Counted from the first letter of the stretch, positions 20,156 to 31,391 are shown. The stretch is 64,000 nt of DNA from Sphingopyxis jiangsuensis (GCF_016734905.1 NZ_JAERPO010000003.1:97038-161037), one strand, 5' to 3'. Notes: generated by a model from the letters alone, not told the origin. A program made the numbers and translations.

Positions 20156-21784
20156 TCAATCGGCAGCGGGTGCGTCGGGCCAGCGGATGACGATCGACAG
20201 GCTGCGATCGGCGGCGCTCCGCTCCCAACTGCCCTTGAGCTGACGCTCGATCATCGAGCGGATGAACTGCGTCCCGAAGCTTTCGCGCGCGACGTCGGGG
20301 GTGGTGGCGAGCCCGGTCTCCGTCCAGCGCAGCACGACCTCGCCCTCGCCGCGCGACCAGTCGACCGCGAGCGCGCCGGTGCCCGACAGCGCGCCATATT
20401 TGATGCTGTTGGTCACAAATTCGTGGATCGCGAGCGAAATCGCCTGCGCGCCCTCCTCGTCGAGCAGCACCGCAGGGCCGTCGACGGCGCGGAGCCTTTC
20501 CTCGTTCCAGCCCGCGAGTTCGAGTTCGCGGTGGACGATCGCCGAAAGCTCGACCGCGTCGACCGTTCCGGTCACCAGCATCTGCTTGGCGTCGGACAGC
20601 GCGCGCAACCGGCCGTCGAAGCGCACCTCGAAATCGTCGAGACCCTTTGATTCGCGCAAGGTGATCCGCGCGAGCGCGCCGATCCGCGCGAAGGCGTTTT
20701 TCATCCGGTGCGCCATTTCGCCGATCATCAGTTCGCGATCGTCGGCGTGGCGGGCCTTTTCCTCGGCGAGCGCCTGCGCCGCGCCGACGCGCCGCTGCTG
20801 CATCCGGTGCAACTGGGTCGCGAGCAGCGCCAGCGCGAGCCCGAAGAGGAAGATCGCCACCGGCCGCCCGATCCGTTCGAGGATGCGGCCATAGGAAATC
20901 CGCATCGTCCATTCGCGGTCGGCGACGCGCAGCCGCCGTTCCTCGACATCCCAGCCCATGCGGCCGTGGCGGAACACCGGCATCGCCGCGGGGCCGTCGC
21001 CGGCGTAAATCTCGATCCCCTCGATTGCATCGAGCTGCGCGCCGAGCACCGCGGTCATCAGATCCCCGGTACGGAAAGGGGCATAGACAAAGGCTTCGAT
21101 GGGGCGCGTCCCGGTGTCGCCGGTGACGGTTTCCGGCCGGGTGGCGTCCGGCGGCAGATCCCGGTCGGCATAGACCGGGATATAGACGAGAAAGCCGGGC
21201 TGCTTGTGCGCAAGCCCCTTTTCCTGGACGAGCTGGACGATGCCGCTCGCGGCGGGTTGGCCGGTGCGCCACGCGCGCCGCATCGCCTCGCGCCGCACCG
21301 GCTCGCTGAACATATCATATCCGAGCGCATTGTCCCGCCGCGGGTTCGCGGGTTCGACGAGCACGATCGGAAAGCCGATCGGCTGGTCGGTCGTCGGCCA
21401 GACCGATATGTCCCTGCCGTAATTTTCGCGCAGCATCACTTCGGCCGCCGCAGGGGTATCCTGCCGGATTGCAATTGCGATCCCGATACCCTCCATCCCC
21501 GGCGCGCGCTGTTGCGGGCGGAGCGCGGCGAGATAGGCGCGGATTCCCGGCCCGCTGGACGTCGTGTCGGATTGATAGAGGGCGCGGACGCCTTCGAGCA
21601 CCGCAATATGGTCGCGAAGTCGCTGGTTGACCTGAATGGCCACGCGGTCGGCGCGGGCCGAATCCTCTGCCTTGTTGTAAAGGAAGCTCGCCGTCGCGGC
21701 GGCAATCGTCGCGAGCAGGATGAGGATGCCGACAAAACGGACCAGCACGGCCAACAGCCGGTCTGCCCAGGTCGAAGGGCGCAT
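20156..21784 (-). CDS. CHASE-domain sensor histidine kinase (HisKA_2/HWE type)
   Basis: A 542-residue membrane sensor kinase. One transmembrane helix is at about residues 13-33 and a second at about 308-326; between them is an extracytoplasmic CHASE domain (residues 70-280, including LEGVRALYQSD and YVIPVYADR-like segments). The cytosolic part has a dimerisation/phospho-acceptor region with GEMAHRMKNAFARIGALA, the HisKA_2/HWE pattern, and an ATPase domain with an N box (HEFVTNSIKYGAL). Such kinases often feed the alphaproteobacterial general stress response, but no PhyR/NepR genes are nearby and no response regulator is adjacent. The ATG at 21784 begins the hydrophobic N-terminus. Confidence 0.9.
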   Translation of the reverse strand: MRPSTWADRLLAVLVRFVGILILLATIAAATASFLYNKAEDSARADRVAIQVNQRLRDHIAVLEGVRALYQSDTTSSGPGIRAYLAALRPQQRAPGMEGIGIAIAIRQDTPAAAEVMLRENYGRDISVWPTTDQPIGFPIVLVEPANPRRDNALGYDMFSEPVRREAMRRAWRTGQPAASGIVQLVQEKGLAHKQPGFLVYIPVYADRDLPPDATRPETVTGDTGTRPIEAFVYAPFRTGDLMTAVLGAQLDAIEGIEIYAGDGPAAMPVFRHGRMGWDVEERRLRVADREWTMRISYGRILERIGRPVAIFLFGLALALLATQLHRMQQRRVGAAQALAEEKARHADDRELMIGEMAHRMKNAFARIGALARITLRESKGLDDFEVRFDGRLRALSDAKQMLVTGTVDAVELSAIVHRELELAGWNEERLRAVDGPAVLLDEEGAQAISLAIHEFVTNSIKYGALSGTGALAVDWSRGEGEVVLRWTETGLATTPDVARESFGTQFIRSMIERQLKGSWERSAADRSLSIVIRWPDAPAAD

Positions 21785-21953
21785 TGTTGGAGTCCTGCCT
21801 GATTGCTGCCGCAGCAGCGTCCCCCCTCCGGCCGTGGTTGTTCCATGCGCACGGGGCGAACGCAAGCGGATTCAGACCTCTGGAAACGCATGTGATTATG
21901 GTTGCAGTCTGCAACCTTTTTTCTATGGTGCGGCGTCAAAAGGAGAAGTCGCA

Positions 21954-22604
21954 ATGATTGTTTACGGGTCTATCGTGTCGCCGTTCGTTCGCAAGCTGAT
22001 CGCCTATCTGGGCGAGAAGGGGCTGGCGTTCGAGCTCAAGGGCGTGGGGATCGGCGATCCCGACCCGGGGTTCCGCGCGGCGTCGCCGCTGGGAAAGATG
22101 CCCGCGATCGACGATGACGGCTATCTGCTCGCCGATTCGAGCGCGATCATCCACTATCTGGAGGCGAAGCACCCCGAACCCGCGTTGATCCCGGCCGATC
22201 CCGCCGAGCGCGGACAGGTCATCTGGTGGGACGAGTTTGCCGACACGGTGTTCGCGGCGTGCGGCGGCAAGATGTTCTTCAACCGCATCGTCGCGCCGAA
22301 ATTCCTGCAGCGCGAAGGCGACCTTGCCGCCGCGGCGGAGGCGGAAACGGTCGAACTGCCCAAGCTGCTAGACTATCTGGAAAGCGCGATCCCCGACAGC
22401 GGATTTCTGGTCGGCGACCGGCTGACGATCGCCGACCTGGCGGTCGTGTCGCCGCTGGTGAACCTGCGCCACTGCGGAAGCTGCATCGACGCGGCGACGC
22501 ACCCGCGCATCGCCAAATGGAGCGAAGCCATCCTCGCGCGCCCGAGCATGGCGCCGTGGGTCGCAAAGGAAGAACGGATGATGGCGAAGGTGCTCGCGGC
22601 CTGA
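21954..22604 (+). CDS. Glutathione S-transferase family protein
   Basis: A 216-residue GST. The N-terminal thioredoxin fold shows YGSIVSPFVRKLIAYLGEKG, the KMPAIDDDGYLLADSSAIIHYLE glutathione-binding cis-Pro and Ser elements, then an all-helical domain with FLVGDRLTIADLAV. AGGAG lies a few bases before the ATG. The probable role is conjugation or reduction of electrophiles in the cytosol; the substrate is unknown. It is followed by a genomic repeat and a convergent ABC-F gene. Confidence 0.93.
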   Translation: MIVYGSIVSPFVRKLIAYLGEKGLAFELKGVGIGDPDPGFRAASPLGKMPAIDDDGYLLADSSAIIHYLEAKHPEPALIPADPAERGQVIWWDEFADTVFAACGGKMFFNRIVAPKFLQREGDLAAAAEAETVELPKLLDYLESAIPDSGFLVGDRLTIADLAVVSPLVNLRHCGSCIDAATHPRIAKWSEAILARPSMAPWVAKEERMMAKVLAA

Positions 22605-22619
22605 GCGGCCGCGGCGCCC

Positions 22620-22728
22620 GATCCTCCCTGCGGCATAGCCGTGGGGAGGGCGCTGCCGTTGCGTCAGTCGCCCCTCCGTCAGCGCTGCGCGCTGCCACCT
22701 CCCCATCGCTGCGCGACAGGGAGGATTT
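22620..22728. repeat. Intergenic palindromic repeat (GATCCTCCC family)
   Basis: Begins GATCCTCCCTG and ends GACAGGGAGGATT, with an internal GTCAGCG...CGCTGCC region. The same boundaries and internal order occur at 38931-39070 and 42387-42524, with a partial copy at 55367-55409. Confidence 0.85.
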
Positions 22729-22761
22729 AGCAGCAGCTTCCCACCCCGCCGTCTTGTCCGG

Positions 22762-24354
22762 CTAAACGCCCAGCGCGACCTCGCGGGTGATGCCGATGGC
22801 GGCCAGGAAGGCGGGGTCGTGGCTGACGACGAGGAGCGCGCCGTCATAGGCCGCGAGGCCGGATTCGATGGCGGCGAGCGTGTCGAGGTCGAGGTGGTTG
22901 CCGGGTTCGTCGAGGATCAGAAGCTGCGGCGGTTGCGGTGCGCCCAGCGTGCAGGCGAGGCCGGCGCGCAGCATCTGGCCGCCGCTGAGCGTCCCGACGA
23001 TGCGGTCGGCGGCGTCGGCGCGAAAGCGGAAACGGGCGAGCGCGGCGCGGCACTGGTTGTTCGTCGTGCCGGGATTGATCGCGAGGAAATTGTCGGCAAT
23101 CGACCGCGCCGGGTCGAGCAGCGACACGCGCTGGTCGAACATTGCGAAGGGCACGCGCGTATCGACGCGTCCCGACCAGGGCGCGAGCGTTCCCGCGACG
23201 AGCGCGAGCAGGGTCGATTTTCCCGAGCCGTTGGGACCGGTGATCGCGATGCGTTCGGGGCCGGTGACGGTGAGCGTGACGTCATGGACGACCGGCTGTT
23301 CCGCGGCATAGCCCGCGGTCACCGAATCGAGTTCGAGCACGGTGCGCGACGCCGGCAGGCCGGTCGGGGCGAGCCCCGCCGACAGCGGGTCGATGATCTC
23401 TATCCGGTCGCGCGCCGCGGCGAGCGCGGCCTCGGCATCGGCGCGCTGGCGCTCGGCGAGGCGGCTGTTCGCGCCCGCGCTTTCCTCGGCGCGCTGCTTG
23501 CGCGCGCCGATCAGGATCCGCGGCATGTCGCCGCGCGCCGCCTTGCGCCGCCCGCCGGCATCGCGGCGGTCCTGGCGCTCGGTCGCGGCCTGCGCCTGGC
23601 GGCGGACCAGATCGGCCTGTTTTTCGGCGGCGGCGAGCCGGGCGTCGGCCGCCGCGTCCTCGACCGCCTTGCGCGCGCGATAGGCGCTCCAGCCGCCGCC
23701 GTAGCGCGCCGCGCCGTTGCCGGTCAGTTCGACGATCGCATCCATTTCCTCGAGCAATTCGCGGTCGTGGCTGACGACAATCGCGCCGCCGGTCCAGTTT
23801 GCGAGAAGGTCGCGGACGGCGCGGCGCCCGTCGCGGTCGAGATTGTTCGTCGGTTCGTCGAGAAGCAGGAAATCGGGCTGCGCAAAGATGGCGGCCGCAA
23901 GCGCGGCGCGCGTCCGCTGCCCGCCCGACAGCGACAGGAGCCGCGTGTCGGCGGCGAGCGCGGCAAGCCCGACGCCGGCGAGCGCCTCGTCGAGCCGCGC
24001 CTCGAGCGTCCAGTCGGCGTCGGCGATGTCGTCGAGGCTCGCGGTGCCCGCCTCTGCCCTGCGGAGCAGCGCGAGCGCTTCGCGCACGCCGAACAGGTCG
24101 GCGACGGTGGCGTCGGGCGCCACCTGAACATCCTGATGGACGATGGCGATGGTGCCGCCGATCGCGACACTGCCCGCGCTCGGGCGCAGATCGCCGGTCA
24201 GCAGGCGCAGCAGCGTCGATTTGCCGACGCCGTTGCGCCCGACGATGCCGGTGCGTTCGCGCGGAAACTGAAGGTCTAGGTCCGAAAGGACGGCGCGGCC
24301 GTCAGGCGCGGTCCAACCGAGACGGGCGAGGGTGATCGAAGCGGGGGCAGACAT
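22762..24354 (-). CDS. ABC-F family ATPase
   Basis: A 530-residue protein with two ABC ATPase domains and no membrane segments, the ABC-F layout. Walker A sites are GRNGVGKST and GPNGSGKST; signature motifs are LSGGQRTR and LSGGQMLR; Walker B motifs are LLLDEPTNNLD and LILDEPGNHLD. A charged, helical linker rich in Gln, Arg and Ala lies around residues 230-290. ABC-F proteins act on the ribosome, in translation or antibiotic protection. The ATG at 24354 was preferred over an upstream TTG. Confidence 0.9.
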   Translation of the reverse strand: MSAPASITLARLGWTAPDGRAVLSDLDLQFPRERTGIVGRNGVGKSTLLRLLTGDLRPSAGSVAIGGTIAIVHQDVQVAPDATVADLFGVREALALLRRAEAGTASLDDIADADWTLEARLDEALAGVGLAALAADTRLLSLSGGQRTRAALAAAIFAQPDFLLLDEPTNNLDRDGRRAVRDLLANWTGGAIVVSHDRELLEEMDAIVELTGNGAARYGGGWSAYRARKAVEDAAADARLAAAEKQADLVRRQAQAATERQDRRDAGGRRKAARGDMPRILIGARKQRAEESAGANSRLAERQRADAEAALAAARDRIEIIDPLSAGLAPTGLPASRTVLELDSVTAGYAAEQPVVHDVTLTVTGPERIAITGPNGSGKSTLLALVAGTLAPWSGRVDTRVPFAMFDQRVSLLDPARSIADNFLAINPGTTNNQCRAALARFRFRADAADRIVGTLSGGQMLRAGLACTLGAPQPPQLLILDEPGNHLDLDTLAAIESGLAAYDGALLVVSHDPAFLAAIGITREVALGV

Positions 24355-24484
24355 GGACAAGATCTTTCACGGCGGCAAGGCGGTGCGGCGTTGCTGTCGG
24401 TGTCTTGTCCATTGTTCGGGCTCCGTGCGCGGGGAGCAGCCGTTTACCGCGGCTTGTCGACCGAGGCAAGCGCGGCGGCCGGGG

Positions 24485-25150
24485 TCAGAGTTCGATGACG
24501 ATCCGCACCTTTTCGGACGCGGTGCCGAGCGCGCGCGCAATCTGTTCGCGGCTGCGGTCGATCAGGTCCTGCAGCCGTTCGGGAGCCGGGTCGCCGAGCA
24601 GTTCGGACACGGGCACCCCGAGCAGTTCGGCGAGCGCCGCGATGCGGTTGTTCTTGGGCCGCGCACGCCCCTTTTCCCATCCCGAGATCGACGGCGCGCT
24701 GACGCCCATCCGGTCGGCGAGTTCGGCCTGGCTCAACCCCTTGGCGGCGCGAAGCCGCTGGAGGCGGGCGCCGAAGCGCTCGGCGAGCGGCGAGGGTTCG
24801 TCGCTGTCGAAATGAAGGTCGGCGCCAACCGCGCTGCGCAGCTCCGCCGCGCTGAGCGTCGCCGGCGAGACGGGCGATTCGAACTCGCAGCCGAACAGCC
24901 GGCCGCTGGCCCAGATGGTGCGCGCCGGGATCGCCCCGGCGTGCGGCAGTTCGATCTCGATCCGCTCGCCGACCGCAAGCCGCACGTCGCTTTCGACGAG
25001 CAACCCGGTTTCGGAGATATTGTGGATCAGGACCTCGATTCCCGCGCCCGTTTCCTTGACGCCCTGCGCTACGAGACTGAGCCTGCGGCGCGCGCTGAAC
25101 CTTTGGTCGGCCGTCGCGGACGATTGTTCGAGGAATCCGGGGATAGACAT
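24485..25150 (-). CDS. PilZ domain - XRE helix-turn-helix fusion protein (paralogue 1)
   Basis: A 221-residue protein. The N-terminal PilZ domain (residues 15-110) carries an arginine-rich entry (RFSARRR) and HNISETGLLVES, close to the RxxxR and (D/N)xSxxG c-di-GMP-binding signatures. An XRE-type HTH occupies about 125-185 (LRAAKGLSQAELADRMGVSAPSISGWEKG). The C-terminal helix is unassigned. c-di-GMP-controlled DNA binding is a reasonable inference. It is a tandem paralogue of 25349-26020 on the same strand. The start was chosen to align with that paralogue; an ATG nine bases upstream is possible. Confidence 0.85.
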   Translation of the reverse strand: MSIPGFLEQSSATADQRFSARRRLSLVAQGVKETGAGIEVLIHNISETGLLVESDVRLAVGERIEIELPHAGAIPARTIWASGRLFGCEFESPVSPATLSAAELRSAVGADLHFDSDEPSPLAERFGARLQRLRAAKGLSQAELADRMGVSAPSISGWEKGRARPKNNRIAALAELLGVPVSELLGDPAPERLQDLIDRSREQIARALGTASEKVRIVIEL

Positions 25151-25348
25151 GGGGGACATATGTCGGCTGCGCACAGTTAAAAAAATGTTATCGGATCGAA
25201 CGAAAATGACGCGCGGCGGCGTCTTGGCGTCAGATTTGTACACAAGAGAATTGCTTCATGCGCCAGCGTGATGCGCTTCGACGCCCCGCGGACGCGATGG
25301 GCCGAAGCGTTCGGGGGCGAACGCCGCGGGGTTGTACGCGCGTCGGCG

Positions 25349-26020
25349 CTACAGGTCGATCCGGATCCGTACGAGGTCGATGCCAACCCCTGCCGCCGCG
25401 GCAATTTCTTTCCGGCAGCGGTCGAGCACGTCGTGCAGCCTGTCGGGCGAGGGCGCGCCTTCGAGTTCGGCGAGCGACACGCCGAGCAGTTCGGCCAGCG
25501 CCGCCAGCCGGTCGGGCTTCGGACGCGCGCGCCCCTTTTCCCATCCCGATATCGACGGCGTCCGCACCCCGAGCCGCTGCGCGACATCGGACTGGCTCAG
25601 CCCCTTGACGACGCGCAGCTGGCGCAGCCGCGACCCGAACTGCAACGCTTCGGGCGAAGGCTGGGCGTCGTTGCCGAGGCCGGCGCCGAGATCGGTGCCG
25701 ACCGCGCTGCGCAGCTCGGCCGCACTCAGCGCTGCCTGCGAGATCGGGGTGTCGAAGCGGCAGCCGAAAAGGCGGCCATTGGTCCAGATGACCTTGGCGG
25801 CAACCGGACCGGCGTGCGGCAGTTCGAGGTCGATCGGCTCGCCGATCGCCAGCGCCGCCTCGCTTTCGATGAGCAGCCCGCTTGTCGATATGTCGTGGAG
25901 GAGGGCGGCTATTCCGACGCCGTCCTGGACACCCTGAACCTCGAGCCGCAATTTGCGGCGAGCACTGCTGCGACTGCCCGCGCTGAGCGCCGGTTCGTCG
26001 AGAAAGGCGGAAATCGACAT
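25349..26020 (-). CDS. PilZ domain - XRE helix-turn-helix fusion protein (paralogue 2)
   Basis: A 223-residue protein with the same architecture as its downstream neighbour. The PilZ domain includes RSSARRKL and HDISTSGLLIES, the full DxSxxG motif, followed by ELPHAG and GRLFGCRFDTP. The HTH has VVKGLSQSDVAQRLGVRTPSISGW. The identical AALSAAELRSAVG-type linker in both proteins shows they arose by duplication. The two genes are separated by about 200 bases with an AT-rich stretch, so the downstream copy may have its own promoter. Confidence 0.85.
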   Translation of the reverse strand: MSISAFLDEPALSAGSRSSARRKLRLEVQGVQDGVGIAALLHDISTSGLLIESEAALAIGEPIDLELPHAGPVAAKVIWTNGRLFGCRFDTPISQAALSAAELRSAVGTDLGAGLGNDAQPSPEALQFGSRLRQLRVVKGLSQSDVAQRLGVRTPSISGWEKGRARPKPDRLAALAELLGVSLAELEGAPSPDRLHDVLDRCRKEIAAAAGVGIDLVRIRIDL

Positions 26021-26106
26021 GGCGCCATGTCGGTCGCGGAAGATTAAGACTTTCCAAACTTGTTGGGTTAAACAGGATGAACCGAGGGAAAGCACCAACA
26101 GGATCG

Positions 26107-27832
<1,726 letters not shown>

Positions 27833-27989
27833 TTTCCTCCGCAAGGGGCGGTATCGCGGTTTCGTCTTGCCCGCCCTGTCGTTCGGCCATTGGACGAACG
27901 GCGGCGCGCATTGGTCGAAGGGCATTTGGGATTGGCGCGCGCGACGGGCAGCGCGCGCCATCCCCGTTCTTCGGCAAGGAATAAAGACA

Positions 27990-30134
27990 ATGTGCAGTTC
28001 AATCGCCGGTTCCGGCCTCGGGCGGGACAGGCGCTGCGCAACGCGGTTGGCGCTGATGGCCGGCGCGATCGCATCGGCCACGGCGTCGATGACGGCGCTC
28101 GCGCAGGAAGCGGCCGCGAATGGCGATATTCCGCCCGCCGAAGGCACGCCCGCCGCCGCGGGAAGCGGCCTGACGCGGCAGGTTTTCGCCCCCGTCGATT
28201 TCGCGCGCTACGCCCCCAAAAATGCCTATGACATGCTGGCGCAGATCCCCGGCTTCACGATCCGCGACAACGAGCAGCTGCGCGGATTGGGGCAGGCGAC
28301 GGGCAATGTGCTGTTCAACGGCGAGCGGCCGTCGAACAAGGCCGACGACATGTTCACCCAATTGTCGCGCATCCCCGCGGGCAATGTCGAACGCATCGAG
28401 GTCGTCGACGGCGCGAGCCTCGACATTCCCGGCCTGTCGGGACAGGTCGCCAATATCATCTATCGCGCCGGCGGGCTGTCGGGCCAGTTTTCGTGGCGGC
28501 CGCAGTTTCGCGCGCACCACACCGACCCCCTGCTGACGCGCGGCGACATTTCGCTGCGCGGGCGCAGCGGCGAGGTCGAATATGAGGCGTCGCTGAGCAA
28601 TCTTGAGTCGGCACGCAGCGGCGCGGGCGGGCTGACCTTGATCCGCAACGGCGCGGGCGATGTCGTCGAGCGGCGCGACGATGTCTGGGACACGCATTAT
28701 GACACGCCCAAGCTCGCCGGCCGTATCACCTGGGACCCCGCGGGCGACACGGTCGCCAATTTCGGCGGCCATTACCAACGCAAATATGATCGCTATCGCG
28801 AAGACGGGCTGCGCGTCGCGCCCGGCCTGCCCGACCGCTTTCGCACCGTTCGCGAGAAATCCGACAGCTGGAATTACGAGCTGGGCGGCGATTACCAGTT
28901 CGGGGCCGGGCCGGGGAAGCTCAAGCTGATCGGGCTGCGCCGTTTCTCGCGCGAGCCCTATGCGCTGGAAGTCGTGACGACCCCCGCCGACGGGTCGACC
29001 GTGACCGGCGACCGTTTCGCGCAAACGGGCGACCTTGGCGAGACGATCGCGCGCGGCGAATATCAATGGCGGATGCTGGGCGGCGACTGGCAGCTGTCGG
29101 GCGAGGCGGCGTTCAACACGCTCGACAATGTCGCGTCGATCGCCGTGCTCGACCCGTCGGGACGCTTCGTCGACGTGCCGTTCGAGGGCGGCACCGGCGG
29201 CGTGAAAGAGGACCGTTATGAAGGGCTGTTGAGCTTTGGCCGCAAGCTGACCGACAAGCTGTCGTTCCAGCTGACCGCGGGCGCCGAACATTCGACGATC
29301 GTGCAGACGGGCGTCAACGGCCTGCAACGCAGCTTTTTCCGGCCCAAGGGGTCGCTGACGCTCGCCTGGGCGCCGGCGAGCGATTTCGACGCGTCGCTCA
29401 AACTGCGGCGGCGCGTGCTGCAACTGTCGTTCTACGACTTTCTCGCGCGCGCCTTCCTTAACGACGGCAACCAGAATGTCAGCAACAACGAACTGCGCCC
29501 GCAGCAGGACTGGAGCGTCGAGGGTGAGATCAACAAGAAGATCGGCCCGTGGGGATCGACCAAGCTGATCTTCATCTATCGCGACGTCGAGGACCGCGTC
29601 GACATCATCCCCGTCGGCGATGGCGAGGCGGTCGGCAATATCGCCAAGTCGACCGCGGGGGCGGTGAACTGGACGTCGACCTTCAACCTCGACCCCGCGG
29701 GGCTGAAGGGGATGAAGCTCGACACGACATTCCTGTTCCAGAAATCGTCGCTGCGCGACCCCTTCACCGGCGAGAAGCGGCAGTGGAACCGCTTCACCGA
29801 CACGGTGATCGAGGCGGCGCTGCGCCACGATATTCCGAGCAGCGACTGGGCGTGGGGCGCCAATGCCCATTACACCCACAACCAGCCCGCCTATCGCCGG
29901 CAGGAGGTCGACCGCATATGGGAAGGGCCCGTGTTCGCCGACGTCTTTGTCGAGCATAAGGATGTGTTGGGGCTGACGGTGCGCGCGACGGTGGCGAATA
30001 TATTGAACGCGCGCTCGCGCCGCGACCGCACCGTCTATACCGGCGTGCGCGGCGCGAGCCCGATCGCCTTCGTCGAGGACCGCAACCGCATGATCGGGCC
30101 GATCTTCTCCTTTTCGGTGCGGGGGAATATCTAG
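27990..30134 (+). CDS. TonB-dependent outer-membrane receptor
   Basis: A 714-residue receptor. A signal peptide (about residues 1-40, ending near TALAQ) precedes a plug domain with YDMLAQIPGFTIRDNEQLRGLG and VERIEVVDGASLDIPGLSGQVANI, and a large C-terminal beta-barrel ending with an aromatic-rich final strand (PIFSFSVRGNI). It imports a ligand across the outer membrane using TonB energy. No TonB, ExbB or siderophore genes are adjacent. The ligand is unknown. Its TAG stop forms part of a CTAGGGTC/GACCCTAG palindrome at 30131-30148. Confidence 0.92.
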   Translation: MCSSIAGSGLGRDRRCATRLALMAGAIASATASMTALAQEAAANGDIPPAEGTPAAAGSGLTRQVFAPVDFARYAPKNAYDMLAQIPGFTIRDNEQLRGLGQATGNVLFNGERPSNKADDMFTQLSRIPAGNVERIEVVDGASLDIPGLSGQVANIIYRAGGLSGQFSWRPQFRAHHTDPLLTRGDISLRGRSGEVEYEASLSNLESARSGAGGLTLIRNGAGDVVERRDDVWDTHYDTPKLAGRITWDPAGDTVANFGGHYQRKYDRYREDGLRVAPGLPDRFRTVREKSDSWNYELGGDYQFGAGPGKLKLIGLRRFSREPYALEVVTTPADGSTVTGDRFAQTGDLGETIARGEYQWRMLGGDWQLSGEAAFNTLDNVASIAVLDPSGRFVDVPFEGGTGGVKEDRYEGLLSFGRKLTDKLSFQLTAGAEHSTIVQTGVNGLQRSFFRPKGSLTLAWAPASDFDASLKLRRRVLQLSFYDFLARAFLNDGNQNVSNNELRPQQDWSVEGEINKKIGPWGSTKLIFIYRDVEDRVDIIPVGDGEAVGNIAKSTAGAVNWTSTFNLDPAGLKGMKLDTTFLFQKSSLRDPFTGEKRQWNRFTDTVIEAALRHDIPSSDWAWGANAHYTHNQPAYRRQEVDRIWEGPVFADVFVEHKDVLGLTVRATVANILNARSRRDRTVYTGVRGASPIAFVEDRNRMIGPIFSFSVRGNI

Positions 30135-30148
30135 GGTCCTGACCCTAG
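30131..30148. repeat. CTAGGGTC/GACCCTAG palindrome at a gene 3' end
   Basis: Two 8-base arms separated by CT form a perfect inverted repeat that includes the stop codon of the TonB receptor gene. Related motifs occur at 3-13, 41261-41276 and at both ends of the element at 62679-62946. Confidence 0.7.
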
Positions 30149-30254
30149 GATCGGGCTGGCGGGGCGTGTGGGGGGCGGCCGCCCGCGCCCCATATGCCGG
30201 ATTTCCTTCGGCTTTCACCGCGCCTGCGCTATGGACGGGTCGAGGGAGCCCGCC

Positions 30255-31253
30255 ATGCACAAGCTGTTGCCGTTGCTGTTCTTTGCCGCCTCGCCTGCCG
30301 CCGCGCAGCAGGCCGGGGCGCCGGTCATCGACATGCACGCGCACGCCTATACGGTCGATTTCGTCGCGGGGGCGAGCATCTGTCCGGGGAGCAGCGGGGT
30401 GCCGATCCCGACGGTCGACCCGCGCGACGCATTCGATCCCGTCGAGCTGTCGCGCTGCGCCGCGCCGATCGCCGCGCCCGCGACCGACGCCGCGTTGATG
30501 GACGAGAGCATCGCCGCGATGCGGCGCTTCAATATCCGCCGCGCGGTGACGTCGGGCGATCCCGACAGCGTCGCGAAATGGCGCGCCGCGGCGCCCGACC
30601 TGATCGTGCCCGCGCTGGGGTTCGGCGCGTCGGAGCCGGTGAGCGTCGAAACGCTGACCGCGCTCGCGGACGAAGGGCGGCTCGCGGTGCTCGGCGAAAG
30701 CTTTACCCAATATCGCGGTATCCGCGCCGACGATCCGCAGTGGGAGGCATATTGGGCCTTTGCCGAGGCAAGGGACATTCCGGTCGGGCTGCACCTGGGC
30801 GAAGGGCCGCCCGCGACCGCGCGCTTTCCGGGATATGAAAGCTATCGCGCCAGCCTGACCTCTCCCTTCCAGCTCGAGGCGGTGCTGCACGCGCATCCGA
30901 AGCTGCGCCTCTATGTCATGCATTATGCCTCGCCGCTGGTCGACGAGATGATCGCGATGATGTACGCGCACCCCAATCTGTACGTCGATATTTCGGCCAA
31001 TGTCGGGATGGCGCCGCGCGCGCAGTTTTACGACCATCTGAAACGGATGGTCGACGCCGGGTTCGGCAAGCGGATCATGTGGGGATCGGACCAGATGCAG
31101 TGGCCGGGGATCATCGGCGAAAGCGTCGCGTCGATCGAAGAAGCGCCCTTCCTGACCGCCGAGCAGCGGCGCGACATATTCTATAACAATGCCGCGCGCT
31201 TCCTGCGCCTGTCGCCCGAGGAGATCGCGCGCGACCACGCCCCGCGCGACTAG
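30255..31253 (+). CDS. Secreted amidohydrolase-like metal-dependent hydrolase
   Basis: A 332-residue protein with a signal peptide (MHKLLPLLFFAASPAAAQ) followed by an amidohydrolase-2 TIM barrel. The metal-binding VIDMHAHAY motif is close to the mature N-terminus, a GLHLGEGP histidine lies mid-protein, and YVMHYASPLV and IMWGSDQMQWP supply later His and Asp ligands. GGGAG sits 8 bases before the ATG. Family members are decarboxylases or hydrolases; export to the periplasm is notable. The substrate is unknown. Confidence 0.88.
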   Translation: MHKLLPLLFFAASPAAAQQAGAPVIDMHAHAYTVDFVAGASICPGSSGVPIPTVDPRDAFDPVELSRCAAPIAAPATDAALMDESIAAMRRFNIRRAVTSGDPDSVAKWRAAAPDLIVPALGFGASEPVSVETLTALADEGRLAVLGESFTQYRGIRADDPQWEAYWAFAEARDIPVGLHLGEGPPATARFPGYESYRASLTSPFQLEAVLHAHPKLRLYVMHYASPLVDEMIAMMYAHPNLYVDISANVGMAPRAQFYDHLKRMVDAGFGKRIMWGSDQMQWPGIIGESVASIEEAPFLTAEQRRDIFYNNAARFLRLSPEEIARDHAPRD

Positions 31254-31268
31254 CGGCGATGGCGAACG

Positions 31269-31287
31269 AATAACCATATAGGTTATT
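31269..31287. promoter_or_regulatory. AT-rich palindrome upstream of the GTA insertion point
   Basis: AATAACC and GGTTATT are perfect 7-base inverted arms around ATATA, in a local AT-rich stretch with a TTGACA hexamer at 31293-31298. It looks like a dimeric regulator's site. Before the transposon inserted, this region stood about 90-100 bases upstream of the GTA small-terminase start. Confidence 0.45.
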
Positions 31288-31316
31288 TTCTATTGACATC
31301 GTAACGCTGATATGGC

Positions 31317-31324
31317 ACAAGTGT
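31317..31324. repeat. Left 8-bp target-site duplication (ACAAGTGT)
   Basis: ACAAGTGT directly abuts the left terminal repeat and is repeated at 34712-34719 directly after the right terminal repeat. Eight bases is the duplication length of IS1595-family elements. Confidence 0.9.
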
Positions 31325-31348
31325 GGCGTATATGTAGTTTACAAACCC
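31325..31348. repeat. Left terminal inverted repeat of the IS1595-type element
   Basis: 24 bases starting GGCGTATATGTAG and ending ACAAACCC, the exact reverse complement of 34688-34711. Confidence 0.93.
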
Positions 31349-31391
31349 AACCGGATCGGCTATAGAATGTGCATCAACGGAGCACATCACC

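Noticed and set aside
27999-31277. A 1092-codon open frame on the minus strand
   Set aside because: It is antisense to the TonB receptor and the amidohydrolase, both clearly real. Its product is arginine-, histidine- and alanine-rich with no domain, as expected from the high-GC antisense frame.
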